This document shows, piece by piece, positions 24,532 to 34,812 of a stretch of DNA of 64,000 bases. The position numbers and the translations under genes are program-made. The notes under the pieces are model-generated. The model saw only the letters and a list, made by a program, of their open reading frames with translations. It did not search any database and had not been told where the DNA came from. The DNA comes from Hyposmocoma kahamanoa (lineage: Eukaryota > Arthropoda > Insecta > Lepidoptera > Cosmopterigidae): positions 11,932,873 through 11,996,872 of the forward strand of contig NW_020654422.1 in the NCBI RefSeq assembly GCF_003589595.1, in the 5' to 3' direction. The first letter of the stretch is position 1. Each line of letters begins with the position of its first letter.

Positions 24532-24733
24532 ATTAAATTTTTATTGAATTGATATTCAATTATTTTTTGTGAAATTACTCCACTAGTTTGTTATAATTCT
24601 ATATATCGGATTCGAATCCGACCGGATCGAAGGAATTTTTTCGAGTGTTCGATCTTTGTATTAATAATTCTAACAAACTAGTGGAGTAATTTCTCAAAAA
24701 ATAATTGAATATCAATACAATAAAAATTTAATT
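24532..24733 (+). mobile_element. SINE (family 5) copy flanked by an inverted copy of its own tail
   Basis: The left arm (24532-24598) is the near-exact reverse complement of the right arm (24666-24733). Between them lies only the 3' half of the SINE, starting at the box B palindrome CGGATTCGAATCCG. The right arm is the normal SINE tail (CTAGTGGAGTAATTTC, AATAATTGAATATCAATA), so the left arm is a tail copy in inverted orientation. Confidence 0.8.
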
Positions 24734-25099
24734 ATATCTTTATAATTAACCTAAGGCAAATAACAATTTATATTACCTAGTTGTGTTACACTTCGCTTGA
24801 ATAGTAAAGTTTTACCATTACCACATTACCTTTTGTATGAAGGTATGAATTTTACAATATAAACTTATTTTATGGGCCTCTCAACGAAAGGCTAAAGTTT
24901 CTTAAATTACTCTAAAATTTATTATCTCACGTAAAACAAATTCCATGTATGATTTATTTTACGAATTAAACGAGAACAACTCCAAACGTGTCGTAAAATC
25001 TAAACACATATTTACGATCCTTTTAAGTATTGCGGACAACAATCTGTGTTAATTTCTTGTTATGTAGTAAATTATATAGTACATATATATGTAGTATAA

Positions 25100-25204
25100 C
25101 GGCGGTAGCACAACGATTTTGTCTAAGGGCTTTGAATAAAAAGGTCAAGGAGTCAATTCCCAGTAGGACCAATTTGGGAAATAGATTTTTCTAAATTGGT
25201 ATTA
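25100..25204 (+). mobile_element. tRNA-derived SINE (family 6), 5' part
   Basis: GGCGGTAGCACAACG starts a tRNA-like head, and GGAGTCAATTCC is the box B region. It continues GTAGGACCAATTTGGGAAAT, which is also found in reverse at 50.6 kb. The element is cut by the TIR element at 25205 and resumes at 25920. Confidence 0.75.
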
Positions 25205-25919
25205 TAGTCGTCACCAAATAAAAGGCCGAATTTGACAGCTAAAGAAGGCGATAGTATGTAACTTTGAATGCAATCAACGAAACAATAAACAAGCAATTAT
25301 TAAGATAAATAAAAAAAGAATTAGGAACAAAATACATAAATTTTATTGAAACATTATATAATATGACAAAACTTATTTGAAGTACTGGTCGTTTCGCACG
25401 AATTCCAAAATAAAATGCAATTTTGAGTTACTCCGAAACGTCCTGAAAACAGTTACGTCCTCAAGCTATTTTTTCTTAAATAATAGTGTTGTAAGCAATC
25501 AATCGCCGAATTTCGCCGAGTCACTTCGATTTCTCGGAAAAAATATTGACTTACGTAGTCGTTTTATTGATAAATATACTTATTTACACTGAATTCTCTT
25601 AATAAACCATTTATGAATATTATAAAGTCAATATTAATAGAATTGGATGCAATTCATCGGTATGTGGGATAATCTTACGAAAATAAGAGGGATCGCTACA
25701 GAATTGCAAGGAATCTGTATATGAATTGCTTTTTACTGAATTGTACGATTTGGACGGACTGAACAACAATGAACCGAAAAATAATCTAAACAATTACAAG
25801 CTCTTAAAATTTTGAATCGAATTCTCGGGAAAATCGTACAATGTGATTACCGATATGATTAGTCCACATTCCTATACGCGTAACGATGTCAAATTTAGCC
25901 TCTTATTTGGTGACGACTA
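25205..25919. mobile_element. 715-bp non-autonomous DNA transposon with ~34-bp TIRs
   Basis: The left end TAGTCGTCACCAAATAAAAG and the right end, whose reverse complement is TAGTCGTCACCAAATAAGAG, are nearly identical inverted repeats extending to GAATTTGACA / AAATTTGACA. A TA dinucleotide flanks both ends (25203-25204, 25920-25921), consistent with a TA target duplication. The flanking SINE continues across the insertion, which supports these boundaries. A 71-codon internal ORF (25377-25592) shows no transposase motif. Confidence 0.85.
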
Positions 25920-25985
25920 TAGTGTAGGTGTTGTGGATAGTGCCCGACCAGGAAATTATTGGGGATGACTGAAACGTTATTATTA
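25920..25985 (+). mobile_element. SINE (family 6), 3' part after the insertion
   Basis: GTGTAGGTGTTGTGGATAGT, then GCCC, corresponds to TGTGTGTTCTGGGTAGTGCC in the intact copy near 50.55 kb (reverse strand). It is the continuation of the SINE that starts at 25100. Confidence 0.65.
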
Positions 25986-26525
25986 TTATGATATTAAGTT
26001 ATAAGTGTTAGATTTTTTTTGTTGCCATACAAAATGTATTGATTCAAATTATTCTGAACACACATGGTCTAAACCCTCTTTTTAGAAGAGAGAGGAATGA
26101 GTGCACACTCAGCAGTGGGAAGAATATCGGTTGATGGTTTTGGACACAAGGCTCTTTAATTACATTTACAATAACTATAAGTAATCTACATACACGCTTT
26201 CTTATTCCTCCAAAATGTACTTAAGTGGTTTAACTAGTTCTTTTACATACGGTTTATTTAAGATTCATTCTTCGAACTTTCAAGATGCGGAATGGTCTCC
26301 TACCTGAAGTATTTCCATTGCGCTATGACATGAGGTTCTTCAAAAAGCAGTCAAAAGGCAAAGCCTGGAGACGCATAGGCAGCTCCGCTGATGTTGCAGA
26401 TGACCACCTCCCATCGAGTGACTCATTTGCGCGTTTGCCTACTAATTTACGTTAAAAAATATCTCCAGAAATTTATCGGATTGTTAGATTTTCACTATTG
26501 TAATATAGTAAATGAAGCTATATTT
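25986..26525. other. No recognised feature
   Basis: AT-rich. The segment 26340-26440 is slightly GC-richer. A 91-codon ORF beginning at 26391 runs on into the Penelope-like segment and is not a gene. Confidence 0.4.
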
Positions 26526-26880
26526 ATGAATCTAATTCGCGTATATTTGTTTTTTCAAATAATCGCAGCACAGAGCACTAAAAATGCTGAGCTCAAAAAT
26601 TCGTGGAATTACATCTATTTGCCAAGTTTTATTGGAATCGGTCATCCTTTACTTTTCCCCCCGTAAACGTGGAATATTTTCTTGAGATTTAAATGGGATC
26701 AATACTGAGGTATCCTCTTTCCAACAAAAAAACACAATAAAGAATCATCAAAATCGGTTCACAAATGCAAGTTATTGCATAACATACATTAAAAAAAAAA
26801 GAAAAACATACAATCGAATTGAGAACCTCCTCCTTTTTTGAAGTTGGTTCATAAACCAACGTTTCGGGCCTTTCACAGGT
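26526..26880 (-). mobile_element. Penelope-like repeat, copy D, interrupted
   Basis: 26526-26563 (AATTCGCGTATATTTGTTTT, TTCAAAT) and 26850-26880 (AACCAACGTTTCGGGCC, TTTCACAGGT) are adjacent blocks in other copies. About 287 bp lie between them, so the copy has been split by another repeat. Confidence 0.55.
26564..26849 (+). repeat. Interspersed repeat with GAGAACCTCCTCCTTTTTTG end
   Basis: The segment has CTCTTTCCAACAAAAAA, AGAATCATCAAAATCGGTTC and, at its end, ATTGAGAACCTCCTCC followed by TTTTTTGAAG. The first two blocks recur in reverse at 45045-45125. I recall this type of end as widespread in Lepidoptera, but cannot name its class. It appears to be inserted in the Penelope-like copy D. 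Confidence 0.55.
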
Positions 26881-26895
26881 CGAAACGTTGGTTTA
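26852..26895. repeat. 15-bp perfect inverted repeat at junction of two Penelope-like copies
   Basis: TAAACCAACGTTTCG (26852-26866) and its exact reverse complement (26881-26895) are separated by 14 nt. The left arm belongs to a minus copy and the right arm to a plus copy. Confidence 0.9.
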
Positions 26896-26997
26896 ACGCA
26901 CACACACACTCAACATAGACCCGCACTAGGGGAACCCTGTGTCGCGGGTGCCATGGACACACACATAGACACAAATTAAAACCAAACTCCCGAAAGA

Positions 26998-27035
<38 letters not shown>

Positions 27036-27182
27036 ATAAATGTAGGCCATACCTCCCGGCCCAGGAATCGAACCTGGGGCCTCTGCGTTGCAGTGCGGCA
27101 TCGAAACCGATCGCCCGCGGACGCAGTTTCTTTGAAAAACAGATATACGCGATTTAGATCCGAAAAATAGTTTCATTTTTAT
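26881..27182 (+). mobile_element. Penelope-like repeat, copy E, interrupted by a SINE
   Basis: CGAAACGTTGGTTT (26881) is continued at 27129 by TTCTTTGAAAAACAGATATA, then CGCGATTTAGATCCG, which are contiguous in other copies. The SINE at 26896-27128 interrupts it. Confidence 0.6.
26896..27128 (-). mobile_element. tRNA-derived SINE (family 3) with (AT)n expansion
   Basis: The minus strand has a tRNA-like head (box B GGTTCGATTCC within CCCAGG...CCTGGG) and then the body with CATGGCACCCGCGACACAGG and CCCTAGTGCGGGTCTATG. A run of AT dinucleotides (about 27001-27032) interrupts the body. Confidence 0.85.
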
Positions 27183-27539
27183 ATATAGTATTATATAAAT
27201 AAATATATAAATTGCAAAAAAGTATACAAATTGCATTTATAAACTTAGTTAGAACCCAAAAAAATTAATTTTTTTTGTGAATTCGAGTGGTAATGAAAAT
27301 AGTTAATGACGTGTAAAAAAAATATTATTAACATTACCCACGAAATATGCGAGTAGGCATAATTTCTCATGGCTGGTTTTAAACTGTGGGAAATTGTAAG
27401 CATTGCTGGCGGTCATGAACTCCAAATTATTGTTTGCAGTGAGAAAAAAAATATCACAACAAAATACTTAATTAACTTAATATGTCTGACTACAGTTAAC
27501 TAAGTTTAACATGACAGACGTTAAAGTGGGAAAAACTGA

Positions 27540-28010
27540 ACTTTAGGAATTAAATACATTAAATCACATCTGGCTCTCAATATGGTGAGTACGTACGGGA
27601 GTCTCCCCGTACGACGTACTATTATTCCTTTCCTGTATCTAGCGCAACCTGGGCAACAATCGGCAAGTACTGTATGCCGATTGGCAAATCCTTTCACTAC
27701 TATGGTAACTACTATGGCAAGCATTATAACATCGATACAATGAGAAGAAGATGAACGGAGTAGGCAAAGACTTCTTCTTCTTCATAATATGCCTCTCCAC
27801 TACTAGGAGGTAGGTCGTCAATAAGGCAAATTTGTTCCTCTTAATTTGTCCTGTCCATGACCAAACGAAACAGTTGTTCCGCGCTCGTAACTTCGGTCCA
27901 CTCCCTTATGTTGCGTAACCGTAACTTTTTACGTCTTGCTGTGCGTCTCTTGTTTTCAATCTTTCCCATTATTATAAGTTGAAGTACTTCTCATTAGCTG
28001 GCGTGAGGTG
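27540..28010 (-). pseudogene. LINE reverse transcriptase C-terminus with 3' tail
   Basis: On the minus strand from about 27970 to 27845 one frame reads IENKRRTARRKKLRLRNIRE, then WTEVTSAEQLFRLVMDRTN and a stop. This resembles the C-terminus of insect endonuclease-reverse transcriptase LINEs (RNIR.W...TSAEQLFR). A frameshift separates it from upstream YNNGKD. Downstream is the tail family also found at 9.9 and 40.1 kb, with TTGCCAATCGGCATACAGTA and TTGCCCAGGTTGCGCTAG. The copy is 5'-truncated and non-functional. Confidence 0.65.
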
Positions 28011-28029
28011 TTAATGCGCAGGAGTACTT

Positions 28030-28330
28030 AGTTTCGTTCTTGAATTTCTGCATCCAGGTAAAGACTACAGAATCTCAATTGCTCGTTCGTTTTTTCCATT
28101 CGCGTCAGTCTTTTCCGACCCTCTCTCGCCTTGTTACTATTGACCATGGAATTTTTGAGAATGCTAAGTACAAATTCGAGGTACAGATCTCTATAAGATT
28201 AATATCTGTACCTCGAGCTCGACCTTTTCCCACGATTCCATCTATATTATCTCTATTAATTTGTTCCGTTACTCTACTAGCATCAATCACTTACACATGA
28301 TCAAACCGTAGAAGCATTCCCTTTTCTATC
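28030..28330 (-). pseudogene. Second LINE C-terminal remnant (RFDHV type)
   Basis: On the minus strand near 28310-28220 the frame reads MLLRFDHV, a stop, then VIDASRVTEQINRDNIDGIV and GKGRAR. This resembles the C-terminal region of RTE-type reverse transcriptases (RLRWFGHV.R, then SRVT.QI, then GKGRPR). Further on, LSILKNSMVNSNKAREGRKR may be its continuation. A hairpin (28177-28215) lies between the two parts. It is a different LINE from the one at 27.5-28.0 kb. Confidence 0.55.
28177..28215. repeat. 12-bp perfect inverted repeat, 15-nt loop
   Basis: CGAGGTACAGAT (28177-28188) is the reverse complement of ATCTGTACCTCG (28204-28215). It sits where the LINE reading frame changes. Confidence 0.85.
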
Positions 28331-29557
28331 CAAGTCCTATCGTCTTAGAGAATCACTTTATTTATTTATTTTGCAGGGATAACAAACAACTGTACATGTT
28401 ATGTTTACATTAAGAATTGGTTAATAACTAAATAGACGTACAATCAACAACATTATCCATAAATTACTGTACAATATTAACCACAAAATTGTCATGTGTG
28501 ATGGGTAAGAAATAAGTAAAACAAGCAAAACGTAAACAAAAAAGAAATTAGCCCACAGCTTCAATAGTCAATAATAAAAGGCTAAAAATACCACAATTTT
28601 TTAATTTCTATAGAATAAGCAATATTTCGTGCTTCTTCAAACATACTTCTAACCTAACCTAACAAAAATTTTAAATTTTTTTGAGTTAGGTACACGGATT
28701 AGAAGTATATATTTATTTTTTATAAAAAGCGTCATAAACGTGCACTATTCGTTTTGTTCAGTTTTTTAAAGTACTTTTCTTTAAAAAGTTATTTGCAACT
28801 TGAGACAATTTTGATAACTTGCATGTATTGACTCATACTGAATAATATAACAAAGTAATCAAATTTGTACATTAGACAAAGCGAGAGGCAAGAGTCTAAA
28901 ATACATGTCTGATTCTTTTTTACACTATTTACAAAAACAACAGCAAAACATTTAAGCTTAGAATAATAATATCGTTAACAGTTTGGTGACACTATCATAA
29001 TCTTAAACATTTTTGTGACTTAGTTCACGAAAATATTTGGATATCTTCAAATCCATTCTCCGTTGCAAAGTTTTAATCCAAATAGTCCAAAACTAATATA
29101 CTTATGTACATATTAAACGTAAACGTCCGTTTAATTTAGGCGCAGACTGACTAGTTTATTGAATCAATTAATAAAATGTTCTTAAGGAAGTTGTCTTTAG
29201 CCCGCCGCAATCTAAGGGCATAAAAACTTCACACACTGATTTATCTGCCACTAGGATTATGGCGAGATAGAAAATATAACGCTCAATCACTCTTCCACAT
29301 CAGTTTCTACAGGGTATTATAGGCAATAAACATAATATAAGCCGAATAACTCCCACCATGAACGTCTAGAAGCGCCACCTAGTATGTTTTATTCTCAGCA
29401 AAACAAGAATCGAGGCGCACAAAGTAGTTCTAAGCATACACATTCACTTCTAACACACACATTGACTGTTGACATAGAAAAACGAACATTACACACCTAC
29501 ACAAGCGCAAAGTTACAGCCTCTTACGTGAAGAACGTAAGCGACTGCGGAACTCAAG
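28331..29557. other. No recognised gene; possible upstream region of 29558 exon
   Basis: AT-rich as far as about 29300, then of more balanced composition. CCTAACCTAA occurs at 28652-28664, which is too short to be a telomeric array. If the exon at 29558 is real, 29.3-29.55 kb would contain its promoter and 5' untranslated region. Confidence 0.35.
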
Positions 29558-29634
29558 ATGGCTGACATTGGCAATGGAGGGTCATTCACCCGACGCGCGC
29601 GCAGCCTTCAAAGCTTAGATCTGGCGTTAGACAA
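29558..29634 (+). CDS. Candidate first coding exon (25 codons), host gene unknown
   Basis: ATG at 29558 lies in a good translation-start context (CAAGATGG: A at -3, G at +4). The frame reads MADIGNGGSFTRRARSLQSL followed by DLALD, in a locally GC-rich stretch. It runs to a possible splice donor, ACAA followed by GTAGGT at 29635. Without splicing the frame stops at TAG 29636-29638. The composition (Arg, Ser, Leu; no AT-codon bias) differs from the chance ORFs around it. I do not recognise the protein and cannot find exon 2 in the remaining sequence, so this is a hypothesis. A chance ORF in a GC-rich patch is the alternative. Confidence 0.3.
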
Positions 29635-30279
29635 GTAGGTACTTATTTTCCAAGGAGTTTTGTATAATTCAAATGTTTTAAGAAAAATATTACGTAAATA
29701 CCTTTTTTAACCAAATTCTCTTTATAATGCATGCATGTAAATTTTCACCAATCCAAAGTCACCGTTATTGTAGGTTTGTCATGCAAATTTTTTGAACTAC
29801 GTTTGATAGGCTTATTTATTTGTTAACCATTCTAGTTGCACAACGAGTGAATCATGTAAAAAACGAGGTATGAAAATGCAAATTAAATTTATGTAAACAA
29901 ACATGGTCTTTTATAAAATATACAGTACAAATGAGCTGCAACCCTACATGGTATTTAAAGGAACTGAAAAACTTGTATCCGTATATGGAACTAGTCCTGG
30001 GAAGATGGTACCAACTAGACGTGGTCTTAAGTAGACAGACTGCATTAGATTCATGATTTATTCCCTTATAGCCCTTGGAGCTCTTTCCCTTTACATCAGC
30101 GGTAAACGATGCAACGAAGTTCGTTGAAGAACAATTCCTGTCTCCTGTAGAATTATTCTAGGTACAATGGAAAGTTTTTTCTACCCATTTACAATTGAGA
30201 AAATCGTTACTTTTTTTATATTCTACCCCGTTATCTCAGCAACTAGGAGGAACTGAATAGAAAAGATGGGAGTAAATCG
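29635..30279. other. No recognised feature (intron if the preceding exon is real)
   Basis: AT-rich DNA with no repeat recognised. Confidence 0.4.
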
Positions 30280-30455
30280 AGTTGCGGTGGCTCCACATCG
30301 CGGCGACGCGGCACAACCGCGGAATGTAGCGCGCAACTAACGGTGCGCAGGCACTGCGAAAAAACTCAAGTTCACTATCATGGAAGATTGCGCGCGCCGA
30401 CGCCATTACCGCGTGGTTATGTTGTCGCCGAGCTATTATGTCGGCACTGTGTAAC
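30280..30455. repeat. CpG-rich imperfect inverted repeat, MITE-like
   Basis: CGGCGAC (30301) pairs with GTCGCCG (30424-30430), and GCGCGCAA (30329-30336) with TTGCGCGC (30388-30395). Imperfect pairing links ACCGCGG with CCGCGTGGT, and the flanks also align (GTGGCTCCACAT against the reverse complement of the right side). The length of about 175 bp and non-coding character suit a small foldback element. Confidence 0.55.
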
Positions 30456-32965
30456 TATGATACAAGATGTATGTTAGACTTCTATGAGCTACTGTATTTT
30501 GTGCAGTTGTGCTCGATTGTTAAGACAGAGAATATGATATTGTATTTATGTTTGTTTATGTGGACTTCTCAGAAATAGTAACAAATTTTTCTATACACTC
30601 TTTAGCGTCTGTTTACCTTAAACTTGTGAGACAGAAAACTTCTTTGTACTTTTAAAAGTTTAAGAGCTTAGTCAGTTTTATATAATATTTATTAGTGTTG
30701 TAATGCAATTTATGATGGATAATCACCGTATAAGTAATATCACTGAGTATAATCTCTGCCAAAACTAAAAAAAAATGCAATACGGTTCGTTGAACTAAAA
30801 AAATCAAGACTTAATCAATTCTAGATATAGAGTTAGTTAATGGAATTCAGTTCACATTGACATTAGATTTGCGTCAGTTAGTTTCAAGAAACATCCGGCC
30901 GCTCGTTGAAATGATTGAGAAATATGTCAGGGTCCCATTGTTTCATCTTAAAAACTGGTACACAATTAACAATGATTATGTTACTTTTGGGCTCTGAAAT
31001 GGTAATGCCAGGGCTGAGTTTTGTGAGTAAGAAGACTTAGCTCTTTAATATTCCTCAATGCGGCCAGGGCGTACATCTAACTTACCACTCGGCTTTAACA
31101 TATTGATAAAAATTTGAATATAAGAATGTATCCCGTAGCGGCTGTTTTGAAACTAATAGGAACGGTTACGTGTACATTATGATTAAATATGAAAAAAAAA
31201 TTATCTCCAGCTTAATCTGTGACTTTTATTGATGTTTCAAAGGGATTAACTTAATTGTTAAAAATTAAACTACATTTCTTAATGCAATTCGTATAATAAT
31301 CACATAACCAACAGCAAATGAGATATTAACATTACCGCCACATTCCAGTTTCTCAACAGCCGCTAGGGAATTTTCTTGTCGCCAAAATAATGTAAACATC
31401 TGTTAATTTAAACACATATGCGTTAGTAATTTGTTCAAATTTTGACCATAAAAACACCAGGAAAAGGTGCAGAACCTTAAAGTTTTTCTTTAGCTCACTC
31501 TTGTCCGTCAAAGAGCAATATTACAGCTGGAATCGTCTATTACCACTGTTATGACGTGGGAATCCCATTGTCGAGCGATAATCGTGGGTACATCTTGCCA
31601 CTTGCTCTTAAAATGTTAATTACCCCTCTTTGTTGTGTTTTCTTTTATTTATCTCTCAATTTTGCCATTATGTGGTATTACAAGGTTTTTGGAAGCACAT
31701 ATATGTATATCATATTGTTATATGACAAGACATGTTAAGTGACATAGTATACATTTAAGGTATGGTAGCAGGACAAAAAACTACTTGGTCATCGTACAGT
31801 AATGATGAAATATTATTCGGATTAGATATCTAATCGATACATGTGTTGTATTTTCGTCTACGCAGGTAGGATCTATAAAAAATGTAATACTATCAATTTC
31901 AAAAAAAACTAACATAATGAAGTCGTTAAAATTATTTCTCGACAAAAAAGTAAAATCGAAAAATCACTTTTATTCTAATGGTTAAATAATAACTCAATGT
32001 GAAACATCCATTCCGATTCCTTTTAACAAATGATGACCATCGCAGAGACAGTTGCACCTGTCCCCAATTTTCTAACTTAAAATAATCCAAATGCAAGGTT
32101 TGTAAAAGATTCATTACCACTGTCGATTTTCGTGCTCGGCATTTCAAACATCCTTAATTTGTAAAACTTTAAAATCGACCTTATTTAGTATGCGTAAAAT
32201 TTGTTGTAGCGTGACTTGTAATAGCCTAATTGACCTATATTTTGTAACATATGGGTCGACAGGAGGCAGCTGACTGTAGGTCAGGAATGGGTTACTAAGA
32301 CCATAATTTTGAACGCTATTATCAGATATTGATTTGCTTTCGTTTTTGGATGCCTTAGGGCACCATGCTAATGAGGTGTTCAGTTTCTTTGAGTTTTGCA
32401 CCTTGTGATATCAATTCTTTCACATCGATAAAAAGTTTATTGAAAAAGCTTCGGACAGGTGGAAGCAAGGGTTTCATTCATTTCTATTGAGTTTTATTGT
32501 AATCATATTTGTATGTTTCGACGTGATTTGTGACTCTCATTGTTACTATCGGAAGACAATACAAAACTACAAACGTATGCATGCATGTGTTATTTTACTT
32601 TGTGATAAAACCTAATTATCACGTTAGAAGTTTAGCCATGATTTAAATATTATTAAATACAACAAAAACATTTTCTTCCATCGCAATGTATTAAATTAAT
32701 TAAACTTCTACAATCGTATACATAGCAATAGAACATATAAATTTTACATGATTTTTTGTATACAGTCTACTGAATTCTAGTTTATAACTAATACATATTC
32801 AACTTGCATGCAAAAAAATCATCGGAGGTTCTAGGAGTAGATAGATATTTGAATCTATTAGACGCGGATGGACACCGTTAAAATTCCAGTTCTTTTGAAA
32901 GTTTTACATCATTTTTGTTAATATTGATGTATGTATATTACTACTACTACTTACTACTATTTCTG
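30456..32965. other. No recognised feature
   Basis: About 2.5 kb of AT-rich DNA. ORFs of 60-85 codons (31556-31738, 31932-32147, 32144-32401) show no domain. Confidence 0.5.
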
Positions 32966-33222
32966 CCGAGTAACAGTAGAGCTCCTTGTGAAAGAGTTTA
33001 TCCAGGGAAGTTATTCCACCCTACCTATTTCTGTCATCAAACGGTAATGTGTGCATTACTGCGTTCCGGTTATGAAGGGCACGGGTGATAGTGAAATTAC
33101 CAGCACGTAGGATTTATCAACTCATGTCTAAGGGTGACGGGCGCAATGACAATGCACCTCTGAGTGACAATGCAACTATTTACGACTTGTTCCTCTCGTC
33201 GCTTGATATTATAAAAAAAAAT
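32966..33222 (+). mobile_element. Metulj-like SINE copy 7
   Basis: Complete at both ends (ACAGTAGAGCTCCTTGTGAA to TTGATATTATAAAAAAAA), with a deletion of the block between TGCACCTCTGAGTG and CAACTATT. Confidence 0.9.
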
Positions 33223-34336
33223 ATTTGTATGAAGTAATCACTGGAAGTTCTTGACTTCCAGTTGTAAAGGTGTGACCTCTGTCATCTCACCTCTTTGTAT
33301 CGCCTCTCTCCGCTTGTATCCTACCATTTTTTATTTTCCATGTATTTAAATTTTAAATTTGAATTGTTCCATCTTCCTTCACTTTCTCATTTTGTTTTCG
33401 TACCACGGTCACTCCCAGCTCGACCGCCGCAACAGTCGAAGCTGTTCCAAATTCCATCGCGAATAATCGCTGATTCTGGTTCTTTACTAAGTTTATAATC
33501 ATTAAATAAGCTGAATCATGTGTAATAATTTATAACAGTCTACAGCCTTCGTGTACCTATATCTGTAATTCAGTTACTCGACCCATTTAGGGGTAAGTGC
33601 CTTAATAATAAAGTGTAGGGAGTGTTTTACACTGTTGTACCTGTTTTTTTTTACATTTACCTTTTTATTGTTACAGCCCTTTCTTTAAACTTTACTTCTT
33701 TAATAAATTTTGTCGACCGAAAGTTTCCAATTTCATTGCCGTGAACCTGTTCACGGCTAGTTAGGGTTACAACCCTTTCACAGTGATAGGAAAAAAATTG
33801 CCTTGAAAATGTGAGGCATACATCTCCCATGATTTGAACAGTTTCGATGGTTGATTGTTTAAGGCACTGTACAGGGTTACGTCCCAGCTTCTATACAAAA
33901 TATCCAAATCGAAGCAAAACCAAGAAAAATTAAAGTACTGCTTGCAGCTTTTGATACCTTATTTATTCTATTTAAGTTGAGATTCTTTTGAGATCTATGG
34001 TGCATGCATCTGCGCGGTGCATAGGAAACGCATCGTCTTTATGGTCCCGCACCTGCGGCTAACTCCCACGCTCCTCTTATCGCATTCAATACTTAGATCA
34101 TAGAGTAATCACTTTACTGGTTACGTCAACGCGAGATGGGTAAATTTGCGATTTTGTTACGTAAAACTTAAGCCAGTCAGTTAATCGCCTCCTTTTCATG
34201 AACTACAACTATGTATGAACGCTTACTATCTCGTTAGGCTAATTATTCATCACCTATTTATTGGTATTCCTGAATCCCGTTTTCTTAATGCCATTGTAAA
34301 TTACAAGTTTATGTAATAAGAAAATATTTATACTAG
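33223..34336. other. No gene; short hairpin at 33738-33757
   Basis: GCCGTGAAC and GTTCACGGC form a 9-bp stem with a 2-nt loop. The 67-codon ORF at 33295-33498 contains a proline/arginine-rich section from a GC-richer stretch and could be part of an LTR, but no second LTR or primer site was found. Confidence 0.4.
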
Positions 34337-34611
34337 CAGTAAGTAGAGCTCCTGGCGTAAGAGTTCATCCAGGGAATTACTGCCACCTTATCTATATCTG
34401 CCACCACTATATCTGTTCCGGTTACGATGGGTGCTGGTGAAATTACAGGTACATGGGACTTATCAACTTATATCTCAGAGTGAGACGGGCGCAGTGGCAG
34501 TGCCCTTCAGATCTTTGCCCTGAGTGGTATTGCAACTGTTATGGACAGGCGTGTCGCTTACCACCAGGTCCATGACTTGTTCGTCCCGTCACTTAGTATT
34601 ATAAAAATGAC
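34337..34611 (+). mobile_element. Metulj-like SINE copy 8
   Basis: Near full length with small deletions; blocks run from GTAGAGCTCC to CCGTCACTTAGTATTATAAA. It forms an inverted pair with copy 9, 68 bp away. Confidence 0.9.
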
Positions 34612-34678
34612 AAAGGACAAGGCACCGGCACCGCAGGCGGCATTGCTAGATTATAATCTCATCTGGATGACCTCCGAG

Positions 34679-34812
34679 TTGTGCCTGTAATTTCATCAGC
34701 ACCCTTACCCTTCAAAAGCGAAATACATTACTGCTTGGTGGCAGAAATAGACAAAGTGGCAGTACTTCCCTGGACGAATTCTTCACAAGAAGCACTAAGT
34801 ATTGCTACTGTC
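34679..34812 (-). mobile_element. Metulj-like SINE copy 9, 3'-truncated
   Basis: Only the head half is present, in reverse (TGTGCCTGTAATTTCATCAG to GAAGCACTAAGTATTGCTAC). SINE copies usually lose their 5' end, so loss of the 3' half indicates later deletion or recombination. Confidence 0.85.

Noticed and set aside
27001..27032. Origin or regulatory AT tract
   Set aside because: A simple AT dinucleotide microsatellite inside a SINE; nothing more is needed to explain it.
28652..28664. CCTAACCTAAC, like the insect telomere repeat
   Set aside because: Fewer than three units, expected by chance in AT-rich DNA; no telomere-specific retrotransposon is next to it.
33223..33620. Possible LTR of a gypsy-type element
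   Set aside because: Composition and an AATAAA-like signal are suggestive, but there is no second LTR, primer-binding site or pol gene nearby.
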